Shown here one piece after another: positions 27,520-37,979 of a stretch of DNA of 64,000 nucleotides (position 1 is its first letter; each line of letters opens with the position of its first letter). The notes below the pieces were generated by a model. The model made no database searches. It saw nothing but the letters and a program-made list of their open reading frames with translations, and was not told the origin of the DNA. The position numbers were made by a program, and so were the translations under genes. This stretch comes from Flavobacteriaceae bacterium NBU2977 (lineage in GTDB: Bacteria; Bacteroidota; Bacteroidia; Flavobacteriales; Flavobacteriaceae), in NCBI GenBank assembly GCA_019931105.1, contig JAIOUW010000002.1, positions 620,001 through 684,000 on the forward strand. The letters run 5' to 3'.

Positions 27520-28263
27520 TCATTTCGATTTACAATGTTTCAAAAAAGCTTCATAAAGTCTATCGGCATCGATGACTTCGGTACCCAAAGTAGGTGAAAA
27601 TTCGGGGTGCCATTGTACGCCCATCACCTTGCCGTCAGGCTCCTTTGAGTACCCGAAAGCTTCGATGATCCCATCGGGTGCATTTGCATAGACCTCCAAA
27701 TCATTGCCTAGATCTTTGACCGCTTGATGATGTACAGTATTCACATAGGGATTTATTTCTTCCGAATACAAATGTGCCAAAAAAGTGCCTTTGACAAATG
27801 TTATGGGGTGCTTGATGGTATCGTACAACTCCGCCGAACGATGCTCATCGGCAACCGGATTTTGTGTGGCCGTATCTTGATACAAAGTGCCGCCAAAATA
27901 TACGTTCATCAATTGCAATCCGCGACAAATGCCCAGTACCGGTTTTGAGTTTTTAATGGCGAAATCCAAAATTTTCATTTCGTACCGATCTCGGTACACA
28001 TCGCCTTTCCATCTTCCTATGGGTTGCTCTCCATAGGTTTCGGGGGCCAAATCGACCCCGCCCTGAAAAACGAACCCATCCATTTCGGAAAGAATATCGA
28101 CCAGTAATTCGTCTTTTACATCTGGAATCAATACGGGCAACACTCCTTTTTTGGTCAAGTAATTTGCCATATCGCTCTCGATATAGGTCAACGATTTCGG
28201 GCCGAAGACGATCCGCTCTTTATCTGGATATAAAAAGCAAGCGGAAATTCCGATTTTGATCAT
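27520..28263 (-). CDS. Class I glutamine amidotransferase-like gamma-glutamyl hydrolase (peptidase C26)
   Basis: A 247-aa enzyme like PuuD, which cleaves gamma-glutamyl-GABA in putrescine breakdown. The nucleophile is Cys113 in GICRGLQLMN, and His219 and Glu221 in QWHPEF complete the triad. GGVDLAPETYGE matches the oxyanion region. The ATG overlaps the stop of the Fe-alcohol dehydrogenase (ATGA). In this context it most likely releases glutamate from a gamma-glutamylated product. Its last codons lie in sequence resembling the flank of the adjacent repeat. Confidence 0.9.
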   Translation of the reverse strand: MIKIGISACFLYPDKERIVFGPKSLTYIESDMANYLTKKGVLPVLIPDVKDELLVDILSEMDGFVFQGGVDLAPETYGEQPIGRWKGDVYRDRYEMKILDFAIKNSKPVLGICRGLQLMNVYFGGTLYQDTATQNPVADEHRSAELYDTIKHPITFVKGTFLAHLYSEEINPYVNTVHHQAVKDLGNDLEVYANAPDGIIEAFGYSKEPDGKVMGVQWHPEFSPTLGTEVIDADRLYEAFLKHCKSK

Positions 28264-29408
28264 AGGGCTTTTTCATAAAGATTTTTAAAGTCGGCTCTTG
28301 TAACCGGTTTCGGATTATTGGGATGGCAAAAATCGGCTTCGGCCAGTTCTGAAAGTTCTTCAATATGCTTGGCTTCCACACCGATTGCGGAAAGTTTGGT
28401 CGGTAGCCCAAGCCGGTCGTTCATTTCAAAAAGGTGGTCCACTACCCTATTGCCGTTATTTTTTGACAGTCCGAAAGCATCGGCCATTTTATCGAATCGG
28501 GCCTCAAAGCCTTCGTAATTGAATTGCATGCCATAGGGCAGGTTGACCGCATTGGCCAATCCGTGGTGGGTATCCAACAAACTCGACAACGGATGCGCCA
28601 AACTGTGCACCACGCCCAATCCCTTTTGAAAGGCAACGGCCCCCATCAGCGAAGCCAGCAACATTTTTGCCCGCGATTCCACATCGGGGCGGTGCGTGGC
28701 AGTCTCCAGGGAATTGGCGATCAAAGCAATTCCCTCTAAAGCGATTCCATCGCACATAGGATGAAAATTCTTGGCCAAATAGGCTTCCATATTGTGTGTC
28801 AAGGCATCCATTCCAGTGGCCGCGGTAATAAAAGGAGGCAATTCCATGGTCAATAAAGGATCGGCGAACACCATTCTCGCCATCAATTTCGGACTGAAAA
28901 GTATGCGTTTCTTCTTTGACTCATCCTCGGAAATTATGGCGCTTCGACCAACCTCGCTCCCCGTTCCCGCTGTTGTGGGGATTGTCACAAAATGGGGAAC
29001 GTCTTCGGTGACATATTTATCGCCCCCGATCAGATCGTCGTAATCGAACAGATCCCTTTTGTGATTGACGCGAAGAACGATGGCGCGGGCCACGTCAAGG
29101 GCCACCCCGCCACCGATGCCTATGATACAATCGCGACCCGTTTCGTGAAAGGCGTCCCCGCCCTTTAATACATCGGACTTTATAGGGTTTTTGTGCATTT
29201 CGCTAAAGACCTCAACGCTGAATCCTTTTTGTTGTAAATCGTTCTTTATTTCCTTAAAAAAAGACAACTCGGCCACCGTGCCGTCGGTAACCAAAAGCGG
29301 TCTAGAAAGTTTGTTGGCCTTTAAATAATCGGTCAGCTCCTTACTCGCTCCTGCCCCAAATCGAATCGGGCAAGGGAAATTGAAACCGTGAATTTTAGAT
29401 ACGTCCAT
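28260..29408 (-). CDS. Iron-containing alcohol dehydrogenase
   Basis: A 382-aa group III alcohol dehydrogenase. NAD is bound by GGGVALD near residue 99. Metal ligands Asp201, His205, His268 and His282 show the spacing of the FucO family (DALTH; HSLAHP...HHG). In this cluster it would oxidise the hydroxyl group of a gamma-glutamylated amino alcohol to an aldehyde. It lies 239 bp after the glutamine-synthetase-like gene, with a repeat element between, and overlaps the amidotransferase gene by 4 bases. Confidence 0.92.
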   Translation of the reverse strand: MDVSKIHGFNFPCPIRFGAGASKELTDYLKANKLSRPLLVTDGTVAELSFFKEIKNDLQQKGFSVEVFSEMHKNPIKSDVLKGGDAFHETGRDCIIGIGGGVALDVARAIVLRVNHKRDLFDYDDLIGGDKYVTEDVPHFVTIPTTAGTGSEVGRSAIISEDESKKKRILFSPKLMARMVFADPLLTMELPPFITAATGMDALTHNMEAYLAKNFHPMCDGIALEGIALIANSLETATHRPDVESRAKMLLASLMGAVAFQKGLGVVHSLAHPLSSLLDTHHGLANAVNLPYGMQFNYEGFEARFDKMADAFGLSKNNGNRVVDHLFEMNDRLGLPTKLSAIGVEAKHIEELSELAEADFCHPNNPKPVTRADFKNLYEKAL

Positions 29409-29450
29409 TCAAATTTATCTTCTAATAATATTTAATAATACCTTTTGTAT

Positions 29451-29641
29451 TGCGCTTCGACAAGCTCAGCATGACCTTTCAGTTTTCATTTGTTATTTTT
29501 ACAACTTGAATTAAAGCGCTTCGTACTTTCAACAACGCCGGAGTTTCTGTGCGTTGCGCAACTTACTAAACGGAACAATTTTAGTGCGAGCCCGTCGAGG
29601 ACCTTTTCACAATGTGCGCTTCCGACAAGCCCAGCATGACA
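29451..29641. repeat. Dispersed inverted-repeat element, copy C
   Basis: Arm 1 at 29451-29475, arm 2 at 29582-29608 and a further arm 1 at 29615-29641 repeat the layout of copy B. The spacer of about 106 bases resembles that of copy A (shared words include TTGAATT, ACTTTCAACA-like and GGAGTTTC). It fills the gap between the Fe-alcohol dehydrogenase and the glutamine-synthetase-like gene and ends 6 bases from the latter's stop codon. Confidence 0.82.
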
Positions 29642-29647
29642 ATGCGT

Positions 29648-31006
29648 TTAAATAATTTCAAAATAGCGTTTCGTCTCCCAATCCGTCACTTCCGTTGAAA
29701 ATCGTTTCCACTCCCACTCCCTTGTTTTTGTATAATGATCGACAAACTCGATACCGAAAAGTTGCTTGGCGATTTTAGAATTTTTCATCTTTTGGGAAGC
29801 TTCCCACAGATTCGAAGGCAATATTCCTTTTTTGACTTCATAACCATTGGCCTTGGTCTCGGCAACATCCAACTTCAATTTGTTCTTGATGCCGTAAAGT
29901 CCACTCGCCAGACAGGCCGCCATTGCCAAATACGGATTCACATCAGATCCCACAACGCGATGTTCGATCCGGGTCGATTTTTTTCCGGGTGCCAATACGC
30001 GTAGCGAACACGTTCTATTATCATGGCCCCAGGTCTGGTTTATCGGTGCCCAGGCGCCGACTACAAGTCTTTTATAACTATTCACGGTCGGCGCGAACAT
30101 TGGTAATATCTCGGGCAGACATTTCAATTGCCCGGCCAAAAAGTGTTTCATGGCCTCGCTCATATGGTCTTCCGAACTGTCATCATAAAAAAGGTTTTCT
30201 TTCTTTTTTGGATCCCAAAGACTTTGATGTATGTGTCCGCCACAACCCGGAAGCACACTCTTCTGTTTGGCCATAAAACTGGCGATGATACCGTGGCGAT
30301 AGGCAATTTCCTTAACGGCCGTTTTAAAGAGAACGGCGCGGTCAGCGGCTTCGAGAATACCGCTGTACTGAATGGCGGCTTCGGTAACCCCCGGTCCCGT
30401 TTCGGTATGCAGGCCCTCCAAGGGCACATCAAAAGCTTGCAACAAATTGAAGAGGTCATTGAAATATTCAGCGTTCTCCGACATCCTCAAAATCGAGTAG
30501 CCGAACATTCCGGGTGTCAAAGGTTGTGGGTCTAGATAATTCTTTTCCTTTAAAGAATCGGAAGTCTCACGGTAATTGAACCATTCGAATTCTTGTGAGA
30601 ACATCGGGGCAAATCCCATCTGTTCGGCCTCCGCAATGATTTTTTTAAGTAAACTTCGCGGGCATACGGCCAGATCGTCGGACTTGTCACTGCCAAAATC
30701 CACCAGAAAAAAAGGCACGTTATCATCCCAGGGAACGGTTCGAAATGTATTCAAATCGATTCGCGCCTCAAAATCATCATAGCCAGTATGCCAACCCGTT
30801 ACCTTTACATTATTCGTATAGGAAACATCGGCCATATCCCATCCGAAGACCACTGAGCAAAATCCAAATCCGTTCTCCAAGGCCGATAGCAACTTGTCGC
30901 GATGCATGAACTTACCGCGCAACACACCATCGATATCGACAATGGCGACCTTTACTTTCGAATGTTTGCTTTCCTTTACCTTTTTGATGATCTCGTTCTT
31001 ATCCAT
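29648..31006 (-). CDS. Glutamine synthetase family protein, probable gamma-glutamyl-amine ligase
   Basis: A 452-aa GS-fold enzyme. ATP and metal ligands are seen at Glu139/Glu141 (QEFEW), Glu202 and Glu209 (GPGVTE), His258 (GGHIH), Arg331/Arg336 (DNRTCSLR) and Arg350 (IEHR). The ammonium-site motif FDGSS of true glutamine synthetases is replaced by FGWDMAD, and the adenylylation loop tyrosine motif is absent. That points to a PuuA/IpuC/GlnA4-like ligase that joins glutamate to an amine. The ethanolamine-type permease directly upstream (8 bp) suggests ethanolamine as the amine. Confidence 0.88.
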   Translation of the reverse strand: MDKNEIIKKVKESKHSKVKVAIVDIDGVLRGKFMHRDKLLSALENGFGFCSVVFGWDMADVSYTNNVKVTGWHTGYDDFEARIDLNTFRTVPWDDNVPFFLVDFGSDKSDDLAVCPRSLLKKIIAEAEQMGFAPMFSQEFEWFNYRETSDSLKEKNYLDPQPLTPGMFGYSILRMSENAEYFNDLFNLLQAFDVPLEGLHTETGPGVTEAAIQYSGILEAADRAVLFKTAVKEIAYRHGIIASFMAKQKSVLPGCGGHIHQSLWDPKKKENLFYDDSSEDHMSEAMKHFLAGQLKCLPEILPMFAPTVNSYKRLVVGAWAPINQTWGHDNRTCSLRVLAPGKKSTRIEHRVVGSDVNPYLAMAACLASGLYGIKNKLKLDVAETKANGYEVKKGILPSNLWEASQKMKNSKIAKQLFGIEFVDHYTKTREWEWKRFSTEVTDWETKRYFEII

Positions 31007-31014
31007 ACCGAAAG

Positions 31015-32328
31015 TTACTGCATTTTTTTATTTAAAAACAGGAGGAAATACAAATAGGAAAGCGCCACGATACCAAAGAATATGGCCGCCAACATCGGAT
31101 TGTAATACGCCATCGCGATAAGGGCGATAGAAGCGATGATCAATGCCGTCATCGGAAATACCGGAAACATCGGCACTTTAAAAGGTCGCTCCATCGCGGG
31201 TTCTTTCTTTCGCAAGGCGAAGAAAGAGAACATCGAAACAATGTACAAGGCCAATGCCCCGAAACACGCGATGGTTATAATCTCACCGGTAGCCCCCGTG
31301 AACATGGCAACTATACCTATCAAGGTATTGAAGATCAATGCATTCGTAGGCGTTCTGAACTTGGGCTGTACCTTTCCCAAATAATTGGGGGCATAACCCC
31401 TTCGACCAAACTCGAAAGTGGCCCGACCACCGGCAAGAATGATTCCGTGAAATGAAGCTATCAAGCCTAAAAGTCCGATGCCGACCAATAATTTATATAA
31501 AAAATGTCCGCTATCGACCACTTGAGACAATGCCAAAGGTAACGGCGAATCGGAAGCCACATCACTACCTTCGGGGTAAACGACCGCTTCCCAGCCTGCA
31601 ACCCCTACGGCAGCTGTGAATGTCAAAATGCATAAAATGACCAAGGTCACAATGGCCGATCCGAAACCGATCAAAATACTTCGTTGCGGATCAATGGCTT
31701 CCTCGGCGACATTCGCCACCCCTTCTATGGCCAAAAAGAACCAAATGGCAAAAGGAATCGCCGCAAATACCCCCTGAAAACCATTCGGTAAAGGGTTCAT
31801 CTCTAAATTCGACATTTCGAATTCGGGCAAAGTGACCCCGGCAAAAATCAAGAGTTCGATGACCGCCAAAACAGTAACGACCAATTCAAAAGAGGCCGCA
31901 AGTTTGACCCCGAGAATGTTTATCACCGTGAAGATCAAATAGGCCCCGATGGCAAAAACCATCAAATCGATTGCCGGGTATACGAGGTTCAGATAGGCCC
32001 CGATGGCCGCGGCTATGGCCGGCGGGGCAAAAATGAACTCAATGTTCTGGGCGATTCCAGCGACAAAGCCCAAATGTTTGCCCAGCCCCCTATTGGCATA
32101 TTCAAAGGCACCTCCCGCTTTCGGAATGGCACAGGCCATCTCGGTATAGCTAAAGGTAAAAGTGACATACATGACAATGATAAAGACGGTCGCGATGGCC
32201 AAACCATAGGTGCCACCCTCGGCCAGGCCAAGGTTCCAACCGAAATACATACCCGAAATCACGTACCCCACACCGAGGCCCCATAGCATTAAAGGACTTA
32301 AAGCTTTTTTTAATCCGATTTCGCTCAT
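31015..32328 (-). CDS. APC-family amino acid/amine permease, ethanolamine permease-like
   Basis: A 437-aa inner-membrane transporter with about 12 hydrophobic segments. The N-terminal stretch GLGVGYVISGMYFGWNLG with LAEGG and a consensus GVANVAEEAIDPQR in the middle resemble the ethanolamine permease (eat) branch more than general amino acid permeases. It is the first gene of the minus-strand cluster, and a -7 promoter motif lies about 50 bases upstream. Substrate assignment rests on family resemblance and neighbours. Confidence 0.85.
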   Translation of the reverse strand: MSEIGLKKALSPLMLWGLGVGYVISGMYFGWNLGLAEGGTYGLAIATVFIIVMYVTFTFSYTEMACAIPKAGGAFEYANRGLGKHLGFVAGIAQNIEFIFAPPAIAAAIGAYLNLVYPAIDLMVFAIGAYLIFTVINILGVKLAASFELVVTVLAVIELLIFAGVTLPEFEMSNLEMNPLPNGFQGVFAAIPFAIWFFLAIEGVANVAEEAIDPQRSILIGFGSAIVTLVILCILTFTAAVGVAGWEAVVYPEGSDVASDSPLPLALSQVVDSGHFLYKLLVGIGLLGLIASFHGIILAGGRATFEFGRRGYAPNYLGKVQPKFRTPTNALIFNTLIGIVAMFTGATGEIITIACFGALALYIVSMFSFFALRKKEPAMERPFKVPMFPVFPMTALIIASIALIAMAYYNPMLAAIFFGIVALSYLYFLLFLNKKMQ

Positions 32329-32377
32329 GGGCTTTGGTTTTTGGTCGGTCGAGTTAATTTAGATTGATTTCTTCTTT

Positions 32378-32385
32378 CAAAAATA
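32378..32385 (-). promoter_or_regulatory. -7 box TATTTTTG upstream of the permease
   Basis: An exact TAnnTTTG match on the minus strand, 49 bases before the permease ATG. It is a good candidate for the start of the amine-catabolism transcript. No obvious -33 TTG is present, so an activator may be needed; no operator was recognised. Confidence 0.5.
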
Positions 32386-32554
32386 GGGGAAATTAGTTTT
32401 GTAATCTTAGCGTCAAATGGGAATTTAGCCATATTAAGAGTTGTATTATATGGTTTTACCTTCTCACCGACCGAATACATATAATTGCTTAGTTTTATTG
32501 TGCCCGTAGAGTATCTATCACTATAACTACTTTAGCTCTCGTTAAAAATAACCA

Positions 32555-33322
32555 ATGATAAAATTCTTTAGGAAAATTCGTCAAAAACTACTGACCGAAA
32601 ATAAGCTGGGGCAATATCTTGCATACGCCCTCGGAGAAATTGTTTTGGTCGTTATTGGAATTCTTATTGCACTTGCCATCAACAATAGCCAACAGAAAAA
32701 GACCTTGGCAAAAAAGGAGCAAACTTATTTAAAGGGATTAAAAAATGAATTTGAGATCAGCAGAGTAAAATTGACCAGATTGGTCGAAGTAAACAAAAGA
32801 AACTACTTGGGAGCGAAACAGATATTGGACTACACAGCGGATCAAAATCAATTACCGACCGAAGCAATATTTTCGAACCTGCTTTTCAAATCTTTCTCCT
32901 ATGATATCGCCTTTAACCCGAACAACTCTCTTTTGAACGAAATGATAAACTCCGGAAGCCTAAAGGACATATCAAATACAGAATTAAGAATACAATTGAC
33001 CAATTGGATTTCCACACTCGACGATATCTCAGGACAGGAAGAAGATCTTGACAATCAAAGGAAAAAAGTACTCGACATGTTCAGGAGCGATGAAAATAGT
33101 ATACGCACCATATTTGAGCACGCAAACCCCGACCAGCAAATCAGTTTTCCGAAAAGGGAAGATGGCATAAGCAATTTGAAATTATTGCGTTCGGTGGCAT
33201 TTGAGAATAATATATTCATGTTTTATCTAACAAGCTACTCCACCGAAACATCACATTATAATCCATTGATGGACGATTTAAATGTGATTTTGGAATTGAT
33301 CGAAACGGAAATAGAAGAATAA
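32555..33322 (+). CDS. DUF6090 family membrane protein
   Basis: A 255-aa protein with the typical opening of this family: a basic N-terminus with RQKLL and LGQYLAYALGEI running into one membrane segment near residues 27-45 (VVIGILIALAINN). The remaining 200 residues are mostly alpha-helical and probably extracytoplasmic. The function is unknown. It precedes a membrane-bound nucleotide cyclase by 32 bp in the same direction, which suggests they are co-expressed. A TACTTTAG sequence 22 bases upstream may be a variant -7 box. Confidence 0.83.
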   Translation: MIKFFRKIRQKLLTENKLGQYLAYALGEIVLVVIGILIALAINNSQQKKTLAKKEQTYLKGLKNEFEISRVKLTRLVEVNKRNYLGAKQILDYTADQNQLPTEAIFSNLLFKSFSYDIAFNPNNSLLNEMINSGSLKDISNTELRIQLTNWISTLDDISGQEEDLDNQRKKVLDMFRSDENSIRTIFEHANPDQQISFPKREDGISNLKLLRSVAFENNIFMFYLTSYSTETSHYNPLMDDLNVILELIETEIEE

Positions 33323-33354
33323 CACATGACGGTTTCGATATAAATTAATACTGA

Positions 33355-34443
33355 ATGCTATCGCCAAAAACAAAAAGAAACATTGCCAGAATAATTCCCT
33401 TTGGCATAATCTGGCTTCTTGTAGGCTGGTTCGTTTTGTTTATTCAAGAGGCCGCCATTGAAAACCAAAGCGTCATTACTTCTGGCGTAATCGCGCTTAC
33501 GATCGAGGTATTTGTCTTCGCGAGCATAGCGGTATTTTTCGTTGGTCTCTTGGTCGGCAGCATTGAAGTGCTTTGGTTGGAAAGTCTTTTTGGCCAAAAA
33601 AGCCTTTCGAAAAAAATTCTCTATAAAACTGGTTTTTACACCGTTTTTATGCTTATTGTCATTGGTATCACCTACCCCATAGCGGCAGGTCTTGAAATGA
33701 GCGTGTCTCCTTTCGACAAAAGCGTTTGGCAAAGATTTTCAGATTATCTATCGACCCTCGATTTTTTAAGTACATTGGCTTCAATGTGCTTCAGCCTTTT
33801 TCTATGCTTTTTTTTCGCCGGAATCAGCGATAATCTTGGGCACGGAGTACTCATGAATTTCTTCACCGGAAAATACCACAGACCGACCGAGGAAGACCGG
33901 ATATTCCTGTTCTGCGATATGAAACACTCCACTACTATTGCCGAACGCTTGGGCCATGTCAAATATTTTGAATTATTGCGGAAGTACTATTCCGACTTCT
34001 CAGATTCAATAATTCGTCATTCAGGGGAAATATATCAATATATTGGGGATGAAATTGTAATTTCTTGGAAATCGGAAGACGGAATCAAAAACAACAATTG
34101 TATCAGCTGCTTTTATGCCATGAAGGAAGACCTCAAAAAAAATGCGGACCGATACCGGTCAAATTACGGTGTGGCGCCGACTTTTAAAGCCGGACTACAT
34201 TTAGGCAAGGTAACGACAGGTGAAATAGGTGCCCTCAAAAAAGAGATTATTTTTACAGGCGATGTCTTGAACACCACAGCACGTATTCAAGGGCTTTGTA
34301 ACCAATTAAATGTAGACATTTTGGTTTCGGAAGATTTGGTAAAGGTATTGCCCCCTACTAACCCGTTCAAGGTTGTTTCAATGGGAACAACAGAATTGAA
34401 AGGCAAAGAGCAAAAAATGGAATTGTTCACCACCGAACTTTAG
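33355..34443 (+). CDS. Membrane-bound class III adenylate/guanylate cyclase
   Basis: A 362-aa protein with about four membrane segments in residues 10-165 and a cyclase homology domain in 180-360. Metal-binding aspartates appear in FCDMKHST and YIGDEIVISW, and the ribose/transition-state region in TGDVLNTTARIQ matches class III cyclases. The residues expected to select adenine are not clear enough to decide between cAMP and cGMP. It follows DUF6090, whose gene may encode a sensory or regulatory partner. Confidence 0.87.
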   Translation: MLSPKTKRNIARIIPFGIIWLLVGWFVLFIQEAAIENQSVITSGVIALTIEVFVFASIAVFFVGLLVGSIEVLWLESLFGQKSLSKKILYKTGFYTVFMLIVIGITYPIAAGLEMSVSPFDKSVWQRFSDYLSTLDFLSTLASMCFSLFLCFFFAGISDNLGHGVLMNFFTGKYHRPTEEDRIFLFCDMKHSTTIAERLGHVKYFELLRKYYSDFSDSIIRHSGEIYQYIGDEIVISWKSEDGIKNNNCISCFYAMKEDLKKNADRYRSNYGVAPTFKAGLHLGKVTTGEIGALKKEIIFTGDVLNTTARIQGLCNQLNVDILVSEDLVKVLPPTNPFKVVSMGTTELKGKEQKMELFTTEL

Positions 34444-34544
34444 TTTTTTTAATACAAGAAACAGAACGCTATAGCATTGCACTTGTCGGATATTACAAGA
34501 AGTCTCCCCTTCGGAAATCAAAGATTAAATCATTAGGTTGCAAA

Positions 34545-35129
34545 TCACTTTTTTCGCAACCAAACGTCAGGATCCAAATAAAACATCTTTTTCCAACCCT
34601 GAACGGCTACGGTATCCCTTAGATGAAAATAAGGAAACGGCGTCGTAATCGCATAATGCAAATGGGGCGGTTTGCCCTTGGCGTTCCCGGTATCGCCGAC
34701 CGCACCCAAAACGGAGCCTCTTTTTAAAGGTTTAAACGGAAACGTCTTAATTTCATCCAAATGGGCATAATAATGGAATCGCCATTTGGGGCCAAGCACC
34801 ATTACGGACTTCCCGCCTTTTCCGCCTTCATGGGTGTAAACTACGATACCGTGGGTAGAAGCTATGACATCGGTGCCCCTTTCCGCAAAAATATCGATGC
34901 CTTTATGCGTTATCGAGTTTCCCCACGGGTAGGCCCAAAACGAGTCATCGGCCCAGCTTTCGGTCGTGGCGCCCTTTACGGGTATTATCATGTTCTGGGG
35001 CAATAAAAATCCAACAGCAATAATTACAAAGGGCATCCAAAACCATTTGCGCATGCGACGATCCCGTACAAGCAGTGCGATGGTCGATAAGAGCACGAAC
35101 CAAAATCTATTTGTGGTGTTGGTAATCAT
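34545..35129 (-). CDS. M23 family metallopeptidase
   Basis: A LytM-type zinc endopeptidase of 194 aa acting on peptidoglycan cross-links or related peptides. Zinc ligands appear in HKGIDIF and HLHYAI, with HYYAHL between them. Two hydrophobic segments before residue 45 anchor it to the membrane. The frame is open to a TTG at 35177, but the ATG at 35129 is the first ATG and starts just before the first hydrophobic segment. It starts 68 bp after the ligA stop on the same strand. Confidence 0.86.
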   Translation of the reverse strand: MITNTTNRFWFVLLSTIALLVRDRRMRKWFWMPFVIIAVGFLLPQNMIIPVKGATTESWADDSFWAYPWGNSITHKGIDIFAERGTDVIASTHGIVVYTHEGGKGGKSVMVLGPKWRFHYYAHLDEIKTFPFKPLKRGSVLGAVGDTGNAKGKPPHLHYAITTPFPYFHLRDTVAVQGWKKMFYLDPDVWLRKK

Positions 35130-35197
35130 AATTCGTGGTAGTTCGTTCTTGGTTGATAGATTGTCCCAAACTGTCAACTAAAAACTATCAACGAAAT

Positions 35198-37296
<2,099 letters not shown>

Positions 37297-37339
37297 AAAG
37301 ACCCTGTTTTACTATTTATACACAATAGGAATCCTATTT

Positions 37340-37930
37340 TCAGACCTGTTCCTTTTTAATCCATTTGGGCAAGGGAAGCGGTTTGTAATCTTCCATTTTT
37401 TGCAGCAGTCCCTCAACTTCGTCATCGACCAAGATCATCTTGTAGTTTTCCTTCTTCAAAAAACCTTGGGCGACCATTTTTTGCAACATTTTCAATAGGT
37501 CATCATAAAAACCGTTGGTGTTCAAAATGCCGATCGGTTTTTGATGCAGACCGAGCTGTGCCCAAGTAATCATTTCAAAAAATTCTTCCAACGTTCCGTA
37601 TCCGCCGGGCAGCGTGATTATACCATCTGACAATTCGTGCATCTTCAGCTTTCGCTCGTGCATATTTTTGGTAATGATCAATTCGGTGAGTCCGTCATGG
37701 TAGACTTCGCGCAACATTAAAAAATCTGGTATGACCCCGATTACCTTCCCATCCGCATCGAGTACGGACTGCGCAACCTTGCCCATAACCCCGATCTTCG
37801 CAGCACCATAGACGAGAACAATCTTTCTTTCGGCCAGCACCTTGCCCAATTCTGAAGCCCCTCGCAGAATGGCAGGATCGTTGCCTTCGCTACTTCCACA
37901 AAATACTACGATGTTCGCTAACTTTTTCAT
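37340..37930 (-). CDS. TIGR00730 / LOG family Rossmann-fold protein
   Basis: A 196-aa protein of the lysine-decarboxylase-like LOG family, whose characterised members release cytokinin-type bases from nucleotide monophosphates. The defining PGGYGTLEE motif and an N-terminal GSSEGN phosphate-binding loop are present. An ATG three codons upstream (37939) is part of a repeat end, so the ATG at 37930 is the probable start. True substrates in this organism are unknown. Confidence 0.88.
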   Translation of the reverse strand: MKKLANIVVFCGSSEGNDPAILRGASELGKVLAERKIVLVYGAAKIGVMGKVAQSVLDADGKVIGVIPDFLMLREVYHDGLTELIITKNMHERKLKMHELSDGIITLPGGYGTLEEFFEMITWAQLGLHQKPIGILNTNGFYDDLLKMLQKMVAQGFLKKENYKMILVDDEVEGLLQKMEDYKPLPLPKWIKKEQV

Positions 37931-37933
37931 ACT

Positions 37934-37957
37934 TGTCATTCGTGTGCGGAGGGATCC
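37934..37957. repeat. Partial copy of the TGTCATTC repeat
   Basis: TGTCATTCGTGTGCGGAGGG followed by ATCC resembles the left end of the repeat at 37196 (TGTCATTCCTG...GGAATCC) with several changes. Its end lies 3 bases upstream of the LOG gene start, the same position as the other copy has relative to ligA. Confidence 0.45.
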
Positions 37958-37979
37958 TTCATGCCCTTTACCCCCCTTG

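Noticed and set aside
29409-29424. TAAATTTG box on the minus strand just before the Fe-alcohol dehydrogenase ATG
   Set aside because: It ends one base from the start codon, so transcription would begin inside the gene; the protein needs this start, so the match is probably chance.
26850-29641. CRISPR-like array from recurring 20-25 base units
   Set aside because: Units alternate in orientation, spacing is irregular (about 40 to 106 bases or kilobases), spacers are related to each other, and no cas genes occur.
32329-32554. Small gene or regulator between the permease and DUF6090
   Set aside because: No open frame with coding features; only promoter-like motifs in both directions.
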